Positions 34,059-44,384 are shown, counted from the first letter of the stretch. The stretch is DNA of 64,000 nt from Deinandra increscens subsp. villosa (GCA_039602395.1 JBCNJP010000006.1:61254429-61318428); one strand, 5' to 3'. Numbers and translations: made by a program. Notes: generated by a model from the letters alone, not told the origin.

Positions 34059-37000
34059 ATGGCTGGCCTCCTTTTGCCGCCAGGTAGCTCATGGCCGTGT
34101 CCCTTCCGAAATTTTCACTGTTGTACTGATGGGGAAATTGGTGCTAAAGGGCTCTCGAGGCTTATCTCGCATATCAAAAGTTTACACCTGTTTAGCGATG
34201 ATCGTCGTAATGTGTTGCGGGGGGTTATTTCTTTGGACCCTGGCGTGTTCATGGCGATGGAGAACACCTTAAGGACTTTTGGATATTGGATGTGTGGGAA
34301 GTGCATGAAAATCCATGCTCTGAGCCGTGGCTGCCATCACCCTGATGGTGTCACTAAGTTTTCGTTGGCTGAGCCCGGCACGGTGAGCCACATTATGGGA
34401 ATCCCGAAACCTGCCAATGTTGTCGAAGTGGCCATCACCAATAACTCGTTTGTTTTGGATGGGGAGCTCCTAGACAGGGTGTTCAAAGTGCGTGTCACGA
34501 CTGTCAAAAGCATTCCCCCTAGTTGCAGGTTGGCGTTCTCTCATGCTTTAAAGTCTGCTCTCCTCAGGGTGGTAGCTCAACCCGGGTCTGTGGACGCCTG
34601 GGTGAGGTTGCTGCTACTCCCTCGTTGTACGTTACGGGTTTTCAGACCTCAAAGCCGACAAGAATGTAGGTCCGGGAATAGAAAAGCCTTGCAATGCCAA
34701 CTTATAATGACCTCCTTAGCCACCTGGGGGACGGAGGATGGTATTAAATCTCTTGTTAAAAGCATTTTCGACTGCTCTATGGAGGGGGGCGGTGGTCAGC
34801 AGCGTGGTGGTTCTGATAAAGACACATCTGCTAGCACGAACATCAAGCAGTGTCTTCGGAAGATTGCGGATGGCCACTTCACTGCGGCGGTGAAAGTGCT
34901 TTGTTCGTCCGGTGTTGCGCCTTATAATGGAGATACCACGCTCGCCCTTGAGGCCAAGCATCCCCACGTGCCGCCTCCATCCTTGCCGACCGTTGCCTAT
35001 TCAGAGCCCCCCATGGTGACGAATGTTGATTGTGTTATGGGGTGCATTAAATCGTTTCCTAAAGGGACATCGTGTGGGAGGGATGGCCTGAGGGCGCAAC
35101 ACATTCTTGATGCCCTGTGTGGGGAGGGCTCCGCCATTGCCAACGACCTTCTCGAGGCCATTACTTCGGTGGTTAATTTGTGGCTTGGGGGGAGATGCCC
35201 GGGTTGCCTGGCGGAGTTTGTTGCTTCTGCTCCCCTTACACCGCTTTTAAAACCCGATAATGGGATCCGCCCAATTGCGGTTGGTACTATTTGGAGACGT
35301 CTGGTTTCCAAGGTTGCTATGAAAGGGGTTGGTAAGGTTATGGCGCAGTACCTCTTTGATTTTCAATTCGGGGTTGGTGTGTCGGGAGGGGCGGAGGCCA
35401 TTTTGCACAGTGTTAACCGTGTTTTAGGAGGTCGTCACGGGGATGGGTCCCTGGCCATGCTTACCGTTGATTTTTCTAATGCCTTTAACCTGGTTGACAG
35501 ATCATCTTTGCTTCATGAGGTCAGGGTGAGGTGCCCTTCTATTTCGCCCTGGGTTGAGTTTTTATATGGGCAACCTGCTAGACTGTATCTCGGGGATAAT
35601 CATATCTGGTCCGCTACGGGGGTTCAACAAGGTGATCCTTTGGGGCCTCTCCTCTTCGCACTTGTTTTGCACCCCCTGGTTCACCAGATCAGGGACAATT
35701 GCAAACTTCTCCTTCATGCTTGGTACCTCGATGATGGTACTGTTATTGGGGATGTTGGGGAGGTTGCCAAAGTACTGGATATCATCAAAGATAGGGGGCC
35801 TTCCTTGGGGCTTGTGCTCAACATTGGAAAGACTGAGCTCTTTTGGCCTTCTTGTGACGGTAGGAAACCTCGCGCGGGTCTCTTCCCAGAGAACATTGGC
35901 CGGCCTGGCCTAGGGGTGAAACTCTTAGGGGGAGCGGTTAGTCGGAATGCTGATTTCATCCAAAGGTTGGCTACGAAAAGAGCTTCCAACGCTGTTGATC
36001 TGATCCGCCTCCTCCCCAAGCTGGGGGATCCGCAGAGTGAACTTCTTTTGTTGCGCTCGTGTATGGGTATAGCCAAACTTTTCTTTGGGTTAAGGACATG
36101 TCCCCCTTTACACATGTTAGGGGCTGCCTCCTTTTTTGATAAAGAACTGCGCTCGGCTATCGAGAATTTGGTGGTTTGTGGGGGGGCCTTCTTTGGGGAT
36201 CTCCAATGGCGGCTTGCCTCATTACCCATCAGGTGTGGGGGGCTTGGATTATATTCTGCGGTGGAGGCTTCCTCGTTTGCCTTTGTGGCATCAAGGGCGC
36301 AATCTTGGGTGCTTCAAGATCATATTTTGAGGGAAAGTGGGATATATGGCATGGACGCGGAGTATGCGGGCGCGTTGGACCGTCTTCGGGATGTCACTCC
36401 AGACTTTGACTTGAGCGGGTTCACTGACAAGGACACCGCCCCCCCTAAAGCCCAAAAAGTTTTGGCGAGTGCCCTTTTTGGTAAAATCATGCAAGAGATG
36501 GAAGTGAAGTTTGACATGACCGTAAGACAAAAAGCCGTGTTCGGATGTTTACAAGCGCCACATGCCCAAGATTTTCTCCGGATTATCCCTATCGATGGGT
36601 TAGGCCAGCACATGTCCCCGGTGGAATATCGTGCCATTCTTAAATACCGCCTCATGATTCCCATTTTCCCGTCAGACGAGAGGTGTCCCGTTTGTCGTAA
36701 GGCTTGTTTGGATTCGTTTGGGGAACATGCTGTCCATTGCAAAGAACTCCCGGGGTTTAAATATCGACATGATTTGGTTAGGGATGTTCTATTTGACATA
36801 TTTAAGCGCGCGGGGATTTCGGTGAAGAAGGAAGCTCCGGTCAACTTCCTAACGGACCCGTCTGATGGGCGATCGACTCTTAGACCGGCAGACATCTTGG
36901 TCTTTGGGTGGATAGGGGGGAAACATGCTTGCCTGGATCTCACTGGGGTCTCCCCTCTGGTAGGATTGGGGCCTGGGGAGTTCAAAGTGGGGCAGGCGGC

Positions 37001-37262
37001 TTCTAAGGCTGCGATGGGAAAAGTAAACAAGCACGAGAAAGCATGCATTGAAAATCAACACGTGTTTGTTCCTTTTGCCTTTGACACTTTTGGGGGCCTC
37101 GCCTCTGAGGCCGTGGAAACTCTAAGTAGAGTTCAACGGGTCATGCATGGTAATGTGGTGGCCTCTGGAGCTAGGGATATTGTTTTTACGAGGCTTAGCT
37201 TTGCTATTCAGAAGGGCTTGGCGGCGCAGCTTGTTGCCCGCCTCCCTTGCCCGCCGGGGTGA
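34059..37262 (+). CDS. R2-like LINE polyprotein: zinc fingers, reverse transcriptase, CCHC and restriction-like endonuclease
   Basis: I chose the ATG at 34059 (MAGLLLPPGSSWPCPF, 1,067 residues) because the 39 extra upstream codons have no ATG. The N-terminus has Cys/His clusters (CP...CCTDG...HIKSLH, residues 15-45; MCGKCMKIH, near 77). The RT has motif A LTVDFSNAFNLVDR (about 468), motif B GVQQGDPLGPLLFA (about 520) and motif C YLDD (about 555), all intact. After the thumb comes CPVC...H(4)HC (about 875) and then RPADILVFGW...ACLDLTGV (about 942-960) with downstream KHEKAC, fitting the PD...D...K core of the restriction-like endonuclease of R2-superfamily LINEs. No APE endonuclease or RNase H is present. 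Such enzymes nick DNA and copy their RNA at the nick. No stop or frameshift interrupts the ORF, so it may be active or recently so. Confidence 0.8.
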   Translation: MAGLLLPPGSSWPCPFRNFHCCTDGEIGAKGLSRLISHIKSLHLFSDDRRNVLRGVISLDPGVFMAMENTLRTFGYWMCGKCMKIHALSRGCHHPDGVTKFSLAEPGTVSHIMGIPKPANVVEVAITNNSFVLDGELLDRVFKVRVTTVKSIPPSCRLAFSHALKSALLRVVAQPGSVDAWVRLLLLPRCTLRVFRPQSRQECRSGNRKALQCQLIMTSLATWGTEDGIKSLVKSIFDCSMEGGGGQQRGGSDKDTSASTNIKQCLRKIADGHFTAAVKVLCSSGVAPYNGDTTLALEAKHPHVPPPSLPTVAYSEPPMVTNVDCVMGCIKSFPKGTSCGRDGLRAQHILDALCGEGSAIANDLLEAITSVVNLWLGGRCPGCLAEFVASAPLTPLLKPDNGIRPIAVGTIWRRLVSKVAMKGVGKVMAQYLFDFQFGVGVSGGAEAILHSVNRVLGGRHGDGSLAMLTVDFSNAFNLVDRSSLLHEVRVRCPSISPWVEFLYGQPARLYLGDNHIWSATGVQQGDPLGPLLFALVLHPLVHQIRDNCKLLLHAWYLDDGTVIGDVGEVAKVLDIIKDRGPSLGLVLNIGKTELFWPSCDGRKPRAGLFPENIGRPGLGVKLLGGAVSRNADFIQRLATKRASNAVDLIRLLPKLGDPQSELLLLRSCMGIAKLFFGLRTCPPLHMLGAASFFDKELRSAIENLVVCGGAFFGDLQWRLASLPIRCGGLGLYSAVEASSFAFVASRAQSWVLQDHILRESGIYGMDAEYAGALDRLRDVTPDFDLSGFTDKDTAPPKAQKVLASALFGKIMQEMEVKFDMTVRQKAVFGCLQAPHAQDFLRIIPIDGLGQHMSPVEYRAILKYRLMIPIFPSDERCPVCRKACLDSFGEHAVHCKELPGFKYRHDLVRDVLFDIFKRAGISVKKEAPVNFLTDPSDGRSTLRPADILVFGWIGGKHACLDLTGVSPLVGLGPGEFKVGQAASKAAMGKVNKHEKACIENQHVFVPFAFDTFGGLASEAVETLSRVQRVMHGNVVASGARDIVFTRLSFAIQKGLAAQLVARLPCPPG

Positions 37263-37324
37263 TTGTCCACTTGTATTTGTCTTGTTGATTGTTAATTATC
37301 ACTAATCTAAGTTGATTTATCTTT

Positions 37325-37338
37325 AAAAAAAAAAAAAA
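37325..37338 (+). other. Poly(A) tail of the R2-like LINE
   Basis: Fourteen consecutive A residues end the GC-rich LINE unit, 62 bases after its stop codon. Confidence 0.75.
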
Positions 37339-37466
37339 TGTTTTATAGAATTATGAATTTATATAGTTTTGATATAAATTTATTAATAATAACAATTAAA
37401 CTGGATTAAATCTAATATTATTTTTAAATTGTTCCACACCAATAATGTTTTATAATTCATAATATA

Positions 37467-38328
37467 GGAAGAGGTTCAAATGAGAAGTTTGTTTTGGGTA
37501 AGAATGATAAAAGGTAATTTCAGGCATTGGATCTTGATCTAATAAAAAAGGAAGGAGAGCTATTTTATCTACTTCTCCCATTTTTTTAAACAATCATAAC
37601 TTTCACATGGGACATTATTTTTTTTTTTAAATTACACCATAAAAACGAGCATTTTTTAATCTTTAAAACGCGTATAGTGTTGCTATATAAAAAATGAAAA
37701 AGAAAAACACTACTCTTTCGATTTTTGACACAATGTTCAGATCATTATGTCATTCTGTCAAAATGCTCAGATTATTGTGTCATTGTGTCAAAAGTATATA
37801 TAGTGTTACTATATATAAAATTGAATACTCTTTCGGTTTTTGACACCATATGAAACAATGATATGAACATTTTAACACAATATGACACAATGATCTGAAT
37901 ATTTTTGACACAATATGACACAATAATCTAAACACTTTGACACAAAAACACAATTTTTTTTGAACAGCCAATGACACAATGACAATGATCTGAACATTTT
38001 GATACAATCGAAAGAGTAAAAAAATAATTTTATATATAACAACACTGTACTCGTTTTAAAGATAAAAAACGTTCATTTTTATGGTGTAATTTTTTTAAAA
38101 AAATGATGCCGTATCTAAGAGTTATGAAGGTTTAAAAAATGGGGGGGGGGGGGGGGGGGGGATTTGATAAAAAGTCAAAAATACCATTCCATCTATTGTT
38201 TTCTTTAGTTTTTTTCTCTCTAATTTTACCCAGAAAAATTTTGGGTCATAGATCTTCATTTAATAGAAGATCTAATGACTATGATTCCTTCTTATCCAAA
38301 CTAAACTTTTCACAATAACCCCACCCTC
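37467..38328. mobile_element. Foldback element with divergent short repeats and an 8-base target duplication
   Basis: ATAATATA flanks both ends exactly (37459-37466 and 38329-38336). The outer ends (GGAAGAGGTTCAAATGAG and, inverted, GAGGGTGGGGTTATTGTG) are related. An inner pair of long arms (around 37634-37690 and 38030-38090) shares ATTACACCATAAAAA and CTTTAAAACG. The centre holds about ten copies of a unit like TGACACAATGATCTGAACAT in opposite orientations on the two halves. No ORF is supported. The left end resembles the (TA)n-associated MITEs at 14297 and 14517. Confidence 0.7.
38142..38161. repeat. G homopolymer tract
   Basis: An uninterrupted run of about 20 G residues in otherwise AT-rich DNA, just outside the right inner arm of the foldback element. 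Confidence 0.9.
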
Positions 38329-38450
38329 ATAATATATTATCATGACTTACGTGTTTAATTCTTACATAAACTTCTATATATATGTTGTTCACATGTGGGC
38401 TCCACGGTACTATCATCATAAATCATAAATACTATAATATATTATTAGTC

Positions 38451-38793
38451 AAATTGGATTTTAATAATTCAAACTATTACTTATTGGCCGATAATAATCC
38501 GGACTATTAATTTGGCAGCAATAGTTCTAACTTTCATTTTTGTTATCAGGAGCAATCTCAGTAGCATAATCCTCATACATTTACACTTGATTTTTGTCTC
38601 ATAAAACAATATAGGAAGCATAAAAGCAAAAGCAAACGAAAATCAAGTGTAAATCATGTGTAAATGTATGATGTTTCAGGACGGAAATTATTGCTAATAA
38701 CGAAAATAAAAGTTGAGACTGATGCTGGTCAAACTAATAGTTTGGACTACTATCGACCAATAAGTCATAATTTGGATTATTAAAAATTAATTT
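38451..38793. mobile_element. Foldback MITE 1
   Basis: AAATTGGATTTTAATAATTC and ACTATTACTTATTGGCCG on the left match, inverted, the right arm ending at 38793. A second inner pair (ATACATTTACACTTGATTTT) is also inverted. It is non-coding. Confidence 0.65.
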
Positions 38794-38866
38794 GTCATCT
38801 TATCTTATTATGATTGAAAAAATTGCTAATTTACCTCAACTCTTTTTATTTAGGGTTATTGGATTT

Positions 38867-39127
38867 TATTAATTTAAGTTATTACCAATTGGCCAATATT
38901 AATCCCAATTTAAAAAATGGTGCACATTAATCCCAGTTATTAAGGTGTTGGATCTCATTAGACCCCTTTGGAATTTTTTGAGTAAAATTTCAAACGGGGT
39001 TAAGAAAAATATAAAGAGGGTTCAATGAAATCCAACACCTTAATAATTAAGATTAATGTAAGTCATTTTTGAAATTGAGATTAATATTGACCAATTGGTA
39101 ATAACTTGGATTAATAAAATCCAATAA
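38867..39127. mobile_element. Foldback MITE 2
   Basis: A near-palindrome of 261 bases whose arms start TTATTGGATTTTATTAAT and continue with GTTATTACCAATTGG-CAATATTAATC and TTATTAAGGTGTTGGAT on both sides. The arms exceed 100 bases, and the sequence is related to foldback MITE 1. Confidence 0.7.
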
Positions 39128-39377
39128 AACTTTTATTTAAACCAGAATAAATCTATTATTCTAAAAATAAAAAAATAAAAAGGATAGATCATGGGAGTGA
39201 AACAATCCAAGCGAGTGGCATGTGCATTGTAGGACATGGTCCGTGTCACGTGTTTTGCCCGATCAAGGTCGGATAGATGTAGACATAACAAATGGGGCAT
39301 TTACACCTAATCTACTCTACTCTTGTTTTCTTATATGTGTTCACTTCATCATTACTTCCAAATTAAGACACCACGTC
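39128..39377. other. Unassigned intergenic DNA
   Basis: AT-rich with no gene. Contains a short GC-richer stretch at 39190-39290. Confidence 0.4.
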
Positions 39378-39813
39378 ATCTAATTTCATTATTTATTTTT
39401 TTGAACAGCTGAAGAATTTATTAACAACCTAGCAAGAAGCTAGCCAAAATACAAGGGGAACTTAAAAATACACCAACTAGACCAATCGAGAGCCGGGTTT
39501 TTCCCACGAATCTTGGCCCAAGTAAAAGACCAAAACTTAATTTCACCGATGATTTCGTCCACTCTTTTGAACCGATTGTTGAAATGTCTTTCATTACGCG
39601 TTTTCCAAATGATCCAAAGCGTAGTGATGAAGATGCAATGGAGGGAACGACTTAGGAAATTGGAGTTAGCCCATGAGTTATGCATCGAAAGGACCTCACC
39701 AATAGAGGCGGGAAGATTCGGAGGGGCTTTACACCAAAGTAAGACGGCTTCCCAAATTGGTTTCACGCGGGGGCAACCAAGGAGAATGTGATCCGTAGTC
39801 TCGGGGAGAGCAT

Positions 39814-39981
39814 TGTTAACCGAATAATATCTTTGGATATTATTGGTTTGTATTTTGTATTAATGTACCAATATTCTCTAGTTTTATGTTGATTAGGTTT
39901 CCTTTTATTATCTCTTGTATGTTATATATGGGGTGTATTATTCTAATGAAATCAAGCAATTCAGTATTCTGATTCTTCACA
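39814..39981 (+). repeat. 5' LTR of the young Copia
   Basis: Starts TGTTAACCGAATAATATC and ends ATTCTTCACA. It is unusually short for Copia. Confidence 0.93.
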
Positions 39982-39993
39982 TGGTATCATTGC
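39982..39993 (+). other. Primer-binding site of the young Copia
   Basis: TGGTATCATTGC begins right after the LTR. The first seven bases match the initiator tRNA-Met type; the rest diverge from the consensus. Confidence 0.7.
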
Positions 39994-40104
39994 CAAGAAC
40001 CCTAATGCGCATGATCTAGATCATCCGCCGTTCTTGTGTAGGTTTTGATTTCGATCAAAGCCTTCTCCCTCTCATCTTCGATCCTGTGATCCGAAGTCTC
40101 CACC

Positions 40105-42753
40105 ATGACCACCGAAAAAGCTCCCTCCTCTTCCACACCCCAAAAGCCGATCCACCTAGCCTACACCGTACCCAACATTGTTCACCGTGTTCGCGTTCTC
40201 GACGGCGTGAAGGTGACCTACGCTACGTGGGTTCGCCTCTTCAAACTACATGTCCAATCTGTCGATGTTTACAATCACATCGATGGCACCCCACCGCCTG
40301 AGAAAACCGCCCCGGAGTACACCGACTGGGTCAAACTTGATGCTTTGGTCCTTCAGTGGATCTATGGGACGCTATCTGACGATCTCCTCGGTCGTGTTTT
40401 GGTTGATGAATCAACCGCCGTTGCTGCCTGGAAACGGGTTCAGGACCTATTCCTGAACAACAAGGGCGCCCGCGCTGCAGCGTTGGAACAGGAGTTTTCC
40501 AACCTCACCCTCAAGGACTTACCCTCCCTGGAGGCGTACTGTCAAAGGCTCAAGGAGATTGCCGATCAGTTGAGTGATGTCGACTCCCCTGTCTCCAACC
40601 AACGTCGGGTACTTCAATTGGTTCGTGGCCTCCCACCGGAATACGATAGTGTGGCGGCCTATATAAATCAAACCATTCCTTCATGGGAGACCGCATGCAA
40701 CATGTTACATCACGAACTCCTCCGCCAAAATGCCCGAGACAAACCACCACCGGCTCCACCGGTGGTCGCCGCCGCCTCTTCCGAGCCTCCTGCTCAGTCC
40801 GGCTCCTCCTCTCGGGGCTCGTGGCAGCCTCGTCGGCAGAACAACAGCCGCCGTGACCAGCCGTCACGCCAAGGACAGCGACCCAACTCGCAACAGCAAC
40901 AGCGGGCTGGCCCCTCTTCTCAGCGCCAGACTCCAGCCCAGCAGCCCTATCCGACACCGTTTTGGGCTCCTGGCCCATATTGGGCGCCACCCCCTTGTCC
41001 GTTCCCAGCCCAACCCGGCTGGGCCTATCCTTGGCAGCCCCCTTCGCAGCCCACTATGCAGCGCTCCAGCAGAAACGGCCCACCTGGTCCTCAGGCCCAT
41101 CTTCTTGACGCTGACCCGCTCGAGCCCACTCAGCTTGCGGGTGCTATGGAGACTTTAACTATGGATCAAAATGACGGACAAAATGATGGACAGGATCAAT
41201 GGTATATGGACACGGGTGCCTCCAATCATGTCGCCAATGACGCAGGTAAACTTGACAATTTTTCCACGTATTCTCCTATAACGTCAATATTTGTAGGTAA
41301 TGGCAACAAAATTCCAATTCTTGGATCAGGTACCTCAACCATCCCCGCACCTACTAAACCGCTCAATCTTCGTACCGTGTTATATAACCCTTCCATTATT
41401 AAAAATCTTGTCTCGGTTCGTCAGTTTAATATTGATAACTTTACTTCAATAGAATTTGATCCTTTTGGTTTCTCTGTGAAGGACTTCAAGGATGGCACTA
41501 TCCTGAGCCGCCACAATAGCTCGAGCCACCTCTACCCGGTCACCAAGAACACCTTGTCTTCCGCTTTGCTTGCTTCCACCAATGGCTCCCGTTTTTGGCA
41601 TAATCGGCTTGGTCACCCGGGCAAGCCTGTTATGGATTTTTTGCGTTCGCATAATTTTATTTCTTGCAATAAGTCTACTTTAGACACACTTTGTCATTCT
41701 TGTCAATTGTCGAAACATAAACGGTTACCGTTTTCGGATTCCATTTCTCGTACTTTGGTACCTTTTGCTATTATACATTGTGATTTGTGGACTTCACCAA
41801 TTTTAAGCCATGCGGGTTACAAATATTATATGGTACTTGTTGATGATTTTAGCCAATACACGTGGGTTTATCCCCTAAAATATAAATCCGAAACCATTGG
41901 TAAATTCACCCAATTTCACCAATTTGTCAAAACTCAATTTCGTCTAAACATTCAAACGTTTCAATGTGACATGGGCGGCGAATTCAATAATAATTCTTTC
42001 AAAACTTTTGCCGGCAACAACGGAATTCAATTCCGTTTTTCATGTCCACACACTTCCCAACAAAATGGGAAATCCGAACGCATGATTCGTCGCTTGAACG
42101 ACATCATGTTCACTCTCCTCACCCATTCCTCTTTACCAAGTTCGTATTGGGTGGAAGCGCTTCATACAGCCGCCTATCTCCACAATATACTACCCACCCC
42201 ACTCCTCAAACATCATACCCCCATGTCCTATCTTTATCACCGCCACCCAACCTACGACCATTTACGGGTTTTCGGTTGTGTGTGTTATCCCAACACCGCC
42301 TCTACGCGACCTCATAAACTTGAACCACGCTCCACTCGTTGCGTGTTTCTTGGTTACCCCTCCAACTACCGGGGTTACCGATGTCTTGACCTCTCCTCCG
42401 GCAAGACGATTTTCTCCCGACATGTCACCTTTGACGAAACCCTTTTCCCATATCTCCAATCCGAAATCACCCCCACCTTCCCATACATTCCTGGACCCCT
42501 CACCCCTCCTTTTCACGCACCCCATCACACCTTCAAGCCCACCGCAACATGCTCCACAGCCTTCTCCGCCAACCACCCCACCACCGTCGCCAACCCCGTC
42601 CCACCCGACCTCCACTTCTTCGTCTCCCTCCACCACACCCGACACCACCCCCCCCGTCCCCTCCCTCTTCTCAATCGTCACCCCCCACTGCTACTTCACA
42701 GCCCCCGACACCGCCACCACCTCCACCTCTCATTCCGACCTCCCATCCCATGA
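40105..42753 (+). CDS. Copia gag-protease-integrase ORF
   Basis: The ORF has 882 codons from ATG 40105. The gag part (residues 1-215) has the UBN2-type region (LQWIYGTLSDDLLGRVL, NLTLKDLPSLEAYCQRLK) followed by a Pro/Gln/Ser-rich stretch (215-340) with no zinc knuckle. The protease active site is WYMDTGASNHV near residue 369. Integrase has its HHCC finger (HNRLGHPGKPV...CHSCQLSKHKR, from about 498) and catalytic D, D and E in IHCDLW (about 558), QCDMGGEF (about 620) and NGKSERM (about 655). RT lies in another frame downstream, so the polyprotein is broken by small indels in the C-rich linker between about 42500 and 42660. The last 80 or so codons are probably out of frame. Confidence 0.88.
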   Translation: MTTEKAPSSSTPQKPIHLAYTVPNIVHRVRVLDGVKVTYATWVRLFKLHVQSVDVYNHIDGTPPPEKTAPEYTDWVKLDALVLQWIYGTLSDDLLGRVLVDESTAVAAWKRVQDLFLNNKGARAAALEQEFSNLTLKDLPSLEAYCQRLKEIADQLSDVDSPVSNQRRVLQLVRGLPPEYDSVAAYINQTIPSWETACNMLHHELLRQNARDKPPPAPPVVAAASSEPPAQSGSSSRGSWQPRRQNNSRRDQPSRQGQRPNSQQQQRAGPSSQRQTPAQQPYPTPFWAPGPYWAPPPCPFPAQPGWAYPWQPPSQPTMQRSSRNGPPGPQAHLLDADPLEPTQLAGAMETLTMDQNDGQNDGQDQWYMDTGASNHVANDAGKLDNFSTYSPITSIFVGNGNKIPILGSGTSTIPAPTKPLNLRTVLYNPSIIKNLVSVRQFNIDNFTSIEFDPFGFSVKDFKDGTILSRHNSSSHLYPVTKNTLSSALLASTNGSRFWHNRLGHPGKPVMDFLRSHNFISCNKSTLDTLCHSCQLSKHKRLPFSDSISRTLVPFAIIHCDLWTSPILSHAGYKYYMVLVDDFSQYTWVYPLKYKSETIGKFTQFHQFVKTQFRLNIQTFQCDMGGEFNNNSFKTFAGNNGIQFRFSCPHTSQQNGKSERMIRRLNDIMFTLLTHSSLPSSYWVEALHTAAYLHNILPTPLLKHHTPMSYLYHRHPTYDHLRVFGCVCYPNTASTRPHKLEPRSTRCVFLGYPSNYRGYRCLDLSSGKTIFSRHVTFDETLFPYLQSEITPTFPYIPGPLTPPFHAPHHTFKPTATCSTAFSANHPTTVANPVPPDLHFFVSLHHTRHHPPRPLPLLNRHPPLLLHSPRHRHHLHLSFRPPIP

Positions 42754-44384
42754 CAACCCGATCTCGCTCCGGTATCTTTAAACCCCGGGCTCCATTCAAC
42801 CTCCACCTCTCCTCCTCACCATCTCTTTCTCCACTACCAAAATCCCATCTCGCGGCCCTTAACGATCCAAATTGGAAGCTTGCCATGGCTAACGAATATG
42901 AAGCTTTATTGGAAAATAATACGTGGGAACTTGTCCCTCGACCTGCTAATGCACCCATTATTCGTTGCATGTGGTTATTTAAACACAAATTTCGTTCGGA
43001 TGGTACATTGGAACGATATAAAGCTCGTTTGGTGGTGAATGGTAAAAGCCAAACAGTCGGCATCGATTGTGATGATACCTTTAGCCCAGTGGTGAAACCC
43101 ACTACTATCAGAACGGTGCTCAGTCTCGCTGTTTCCAGATCATGGCCCATTCATCAACTTGACGTGAAGAACGCCTTCTTACATGGCCATCTCAAGGAAA
43201 CCGTTTACATGTTTCAACCACCGGGCTTCACCAGCACGTCACATCCAGGTCATGTATGTAAGCTTAATAAATCTCTTTATGGCCTTAAACAAGCCCCTAG
43301 GGCTTGGTATCATCGTTTTGCAGGATATATAACGAAGTGTGGCTTCAAGAGCAGCCTTAGTGACACATCCTTATTTGTTTATCGTCAAGGAGCGGACATG
43401 GCCTACCTTCTTCTTTACGTTGATGACATCATTCTTACAGCCTCTTCTGATTTGCTGCTTCAACGTCTCATCAAATTACTGTCACAGGAATTCAAGATGT
43501 CCGATCTGGGTCGACTTCACCATTTCCTTGGTATTACAGTTAAGCAGAGCAGCAATGGTCTCTTTTTGTCTCAATCTCAATATGCTGCTGACATTCTTGC
43601 CCGTGCCAACATGTCTAATTGTAAACCATGCTCTACACCTGTCGAAATTGGATCGAAATTACAGGCTAGTACGGGGCCGGCCTTCCCTGATGGTGTTCTT
43701 TATCGCAGCTTGGCCGGTGCGCTCCAGTATCTTACTATTACCCGGCCGGATATTACATACGCGGTTCAACAGATTTGTCTTTTTATGCATGACCCGCGTG
43801 ATCAGCACTATCAGTTTCTCAAACGAATACTCCGATATCTGAAAGGTACACTTGACTTTGGCCTTACTATCTCTCCATCCAAGTCCACACACTTGACAGC
43901 TTATTCTGATGCGGACTGGGGCGGATGTCCCGATTCTCGGCGTTCGACTTCCGGGTATTGCGTATATTTCGGTGACAACTTAATTTCCTGGTCTTCGAAG
44001 CGGCAACCGACTATTTCCCGATCCAGTGCGGAGGCAGAGTACCGTGGCGTTGCCAACGCGGTTGCCGAGACTAGTTGGATTCGCAATCTCCTTCTCGAGT
44101 TGCATGTCCCCGTCCGTCGAGCAACACTTGTGTATTGCGACAATGTAAGTGCTGTCTACCTGTCCGAGAACCCTGTGCAGCACCAACGTACTAAGCATGT
44201 TGAGCTCGATATTCATTTTGTACGTGAGAAAGTTCGGATCGGCCAAGTCAAGGTTTTACACGTCCCCGCCGAATTCCAGTATGCCGACATCTTTACAAAG
44301 GGGTTGCCGAAGCATCTTTTCGTCCGGTTCAGATCCAGTTTATGCCTTCGTCCAACTCCGGCTCAAACTGCGGGGGACTGTTAA
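42740..44384 (+). CDS. Copia reverse transcriptase-RNase H ORF (second frame)
   Basis: This frame is open from 42549, but the first 60 or so codons are proline-rich linker. Recognisable protein begins near MTTRSRSGIFKPR at about 42750. RT contains WLFKHKFRSDGTLERYKARLV, LDVKNAFLHGHLKETVYM, KSLYGLKQAPRAWY and the YVDD active site (LLLYVDDIIL, about 43417). RNase H follows (SDADWGGCPDSRRSTSGYC, RSSAEAEYRGVANAVAETSW, QHQRTKHVELDIHFVR) and ends with the family's usual DIFTKGLPKHLF. There is no internal stop. It normally forms one polyprotein with the upstream ORF, so this copy needs frameshifting or is defective by one or two indels. Confidence 0.88.

Larger units (their letters stand above)
33246..37338 (+). 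mobile_element. Non-LTR retrotransposon (LINE) with R2-like domain layout, apparently intact
   Basis: A GC-rich leader (from about 33246), one uninterrupted ORF, a 62-base 3' UTR and a 14-A tail (37325-37338) form a complete-looking non-LTR element. GC content changes sharply against the AT-rich flanks on both sides. The 5' boundary is uncertain. I found no convincing target duplication. Confidence 0.7.

Noticed and set aside
33220..37360. Possible target duplication around the R2-like LINE (TTTATA/TATAAA-type strings at both sides)
   Set aside because: The best match is in inverted, not direct, orientation and is AT-rich, so chance is likely.
38142..38161. Telomere-like or regulatory G-quadruplex
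   Set aside because: A single G homopolymer without the TTTAGGG pattern; slippage is enough to explain it.
40550..41158. Large antisense and alternative-frame ORFs inside Copia gag
   Set aside because: Shadows of the GC-rich gag frame with no family features.
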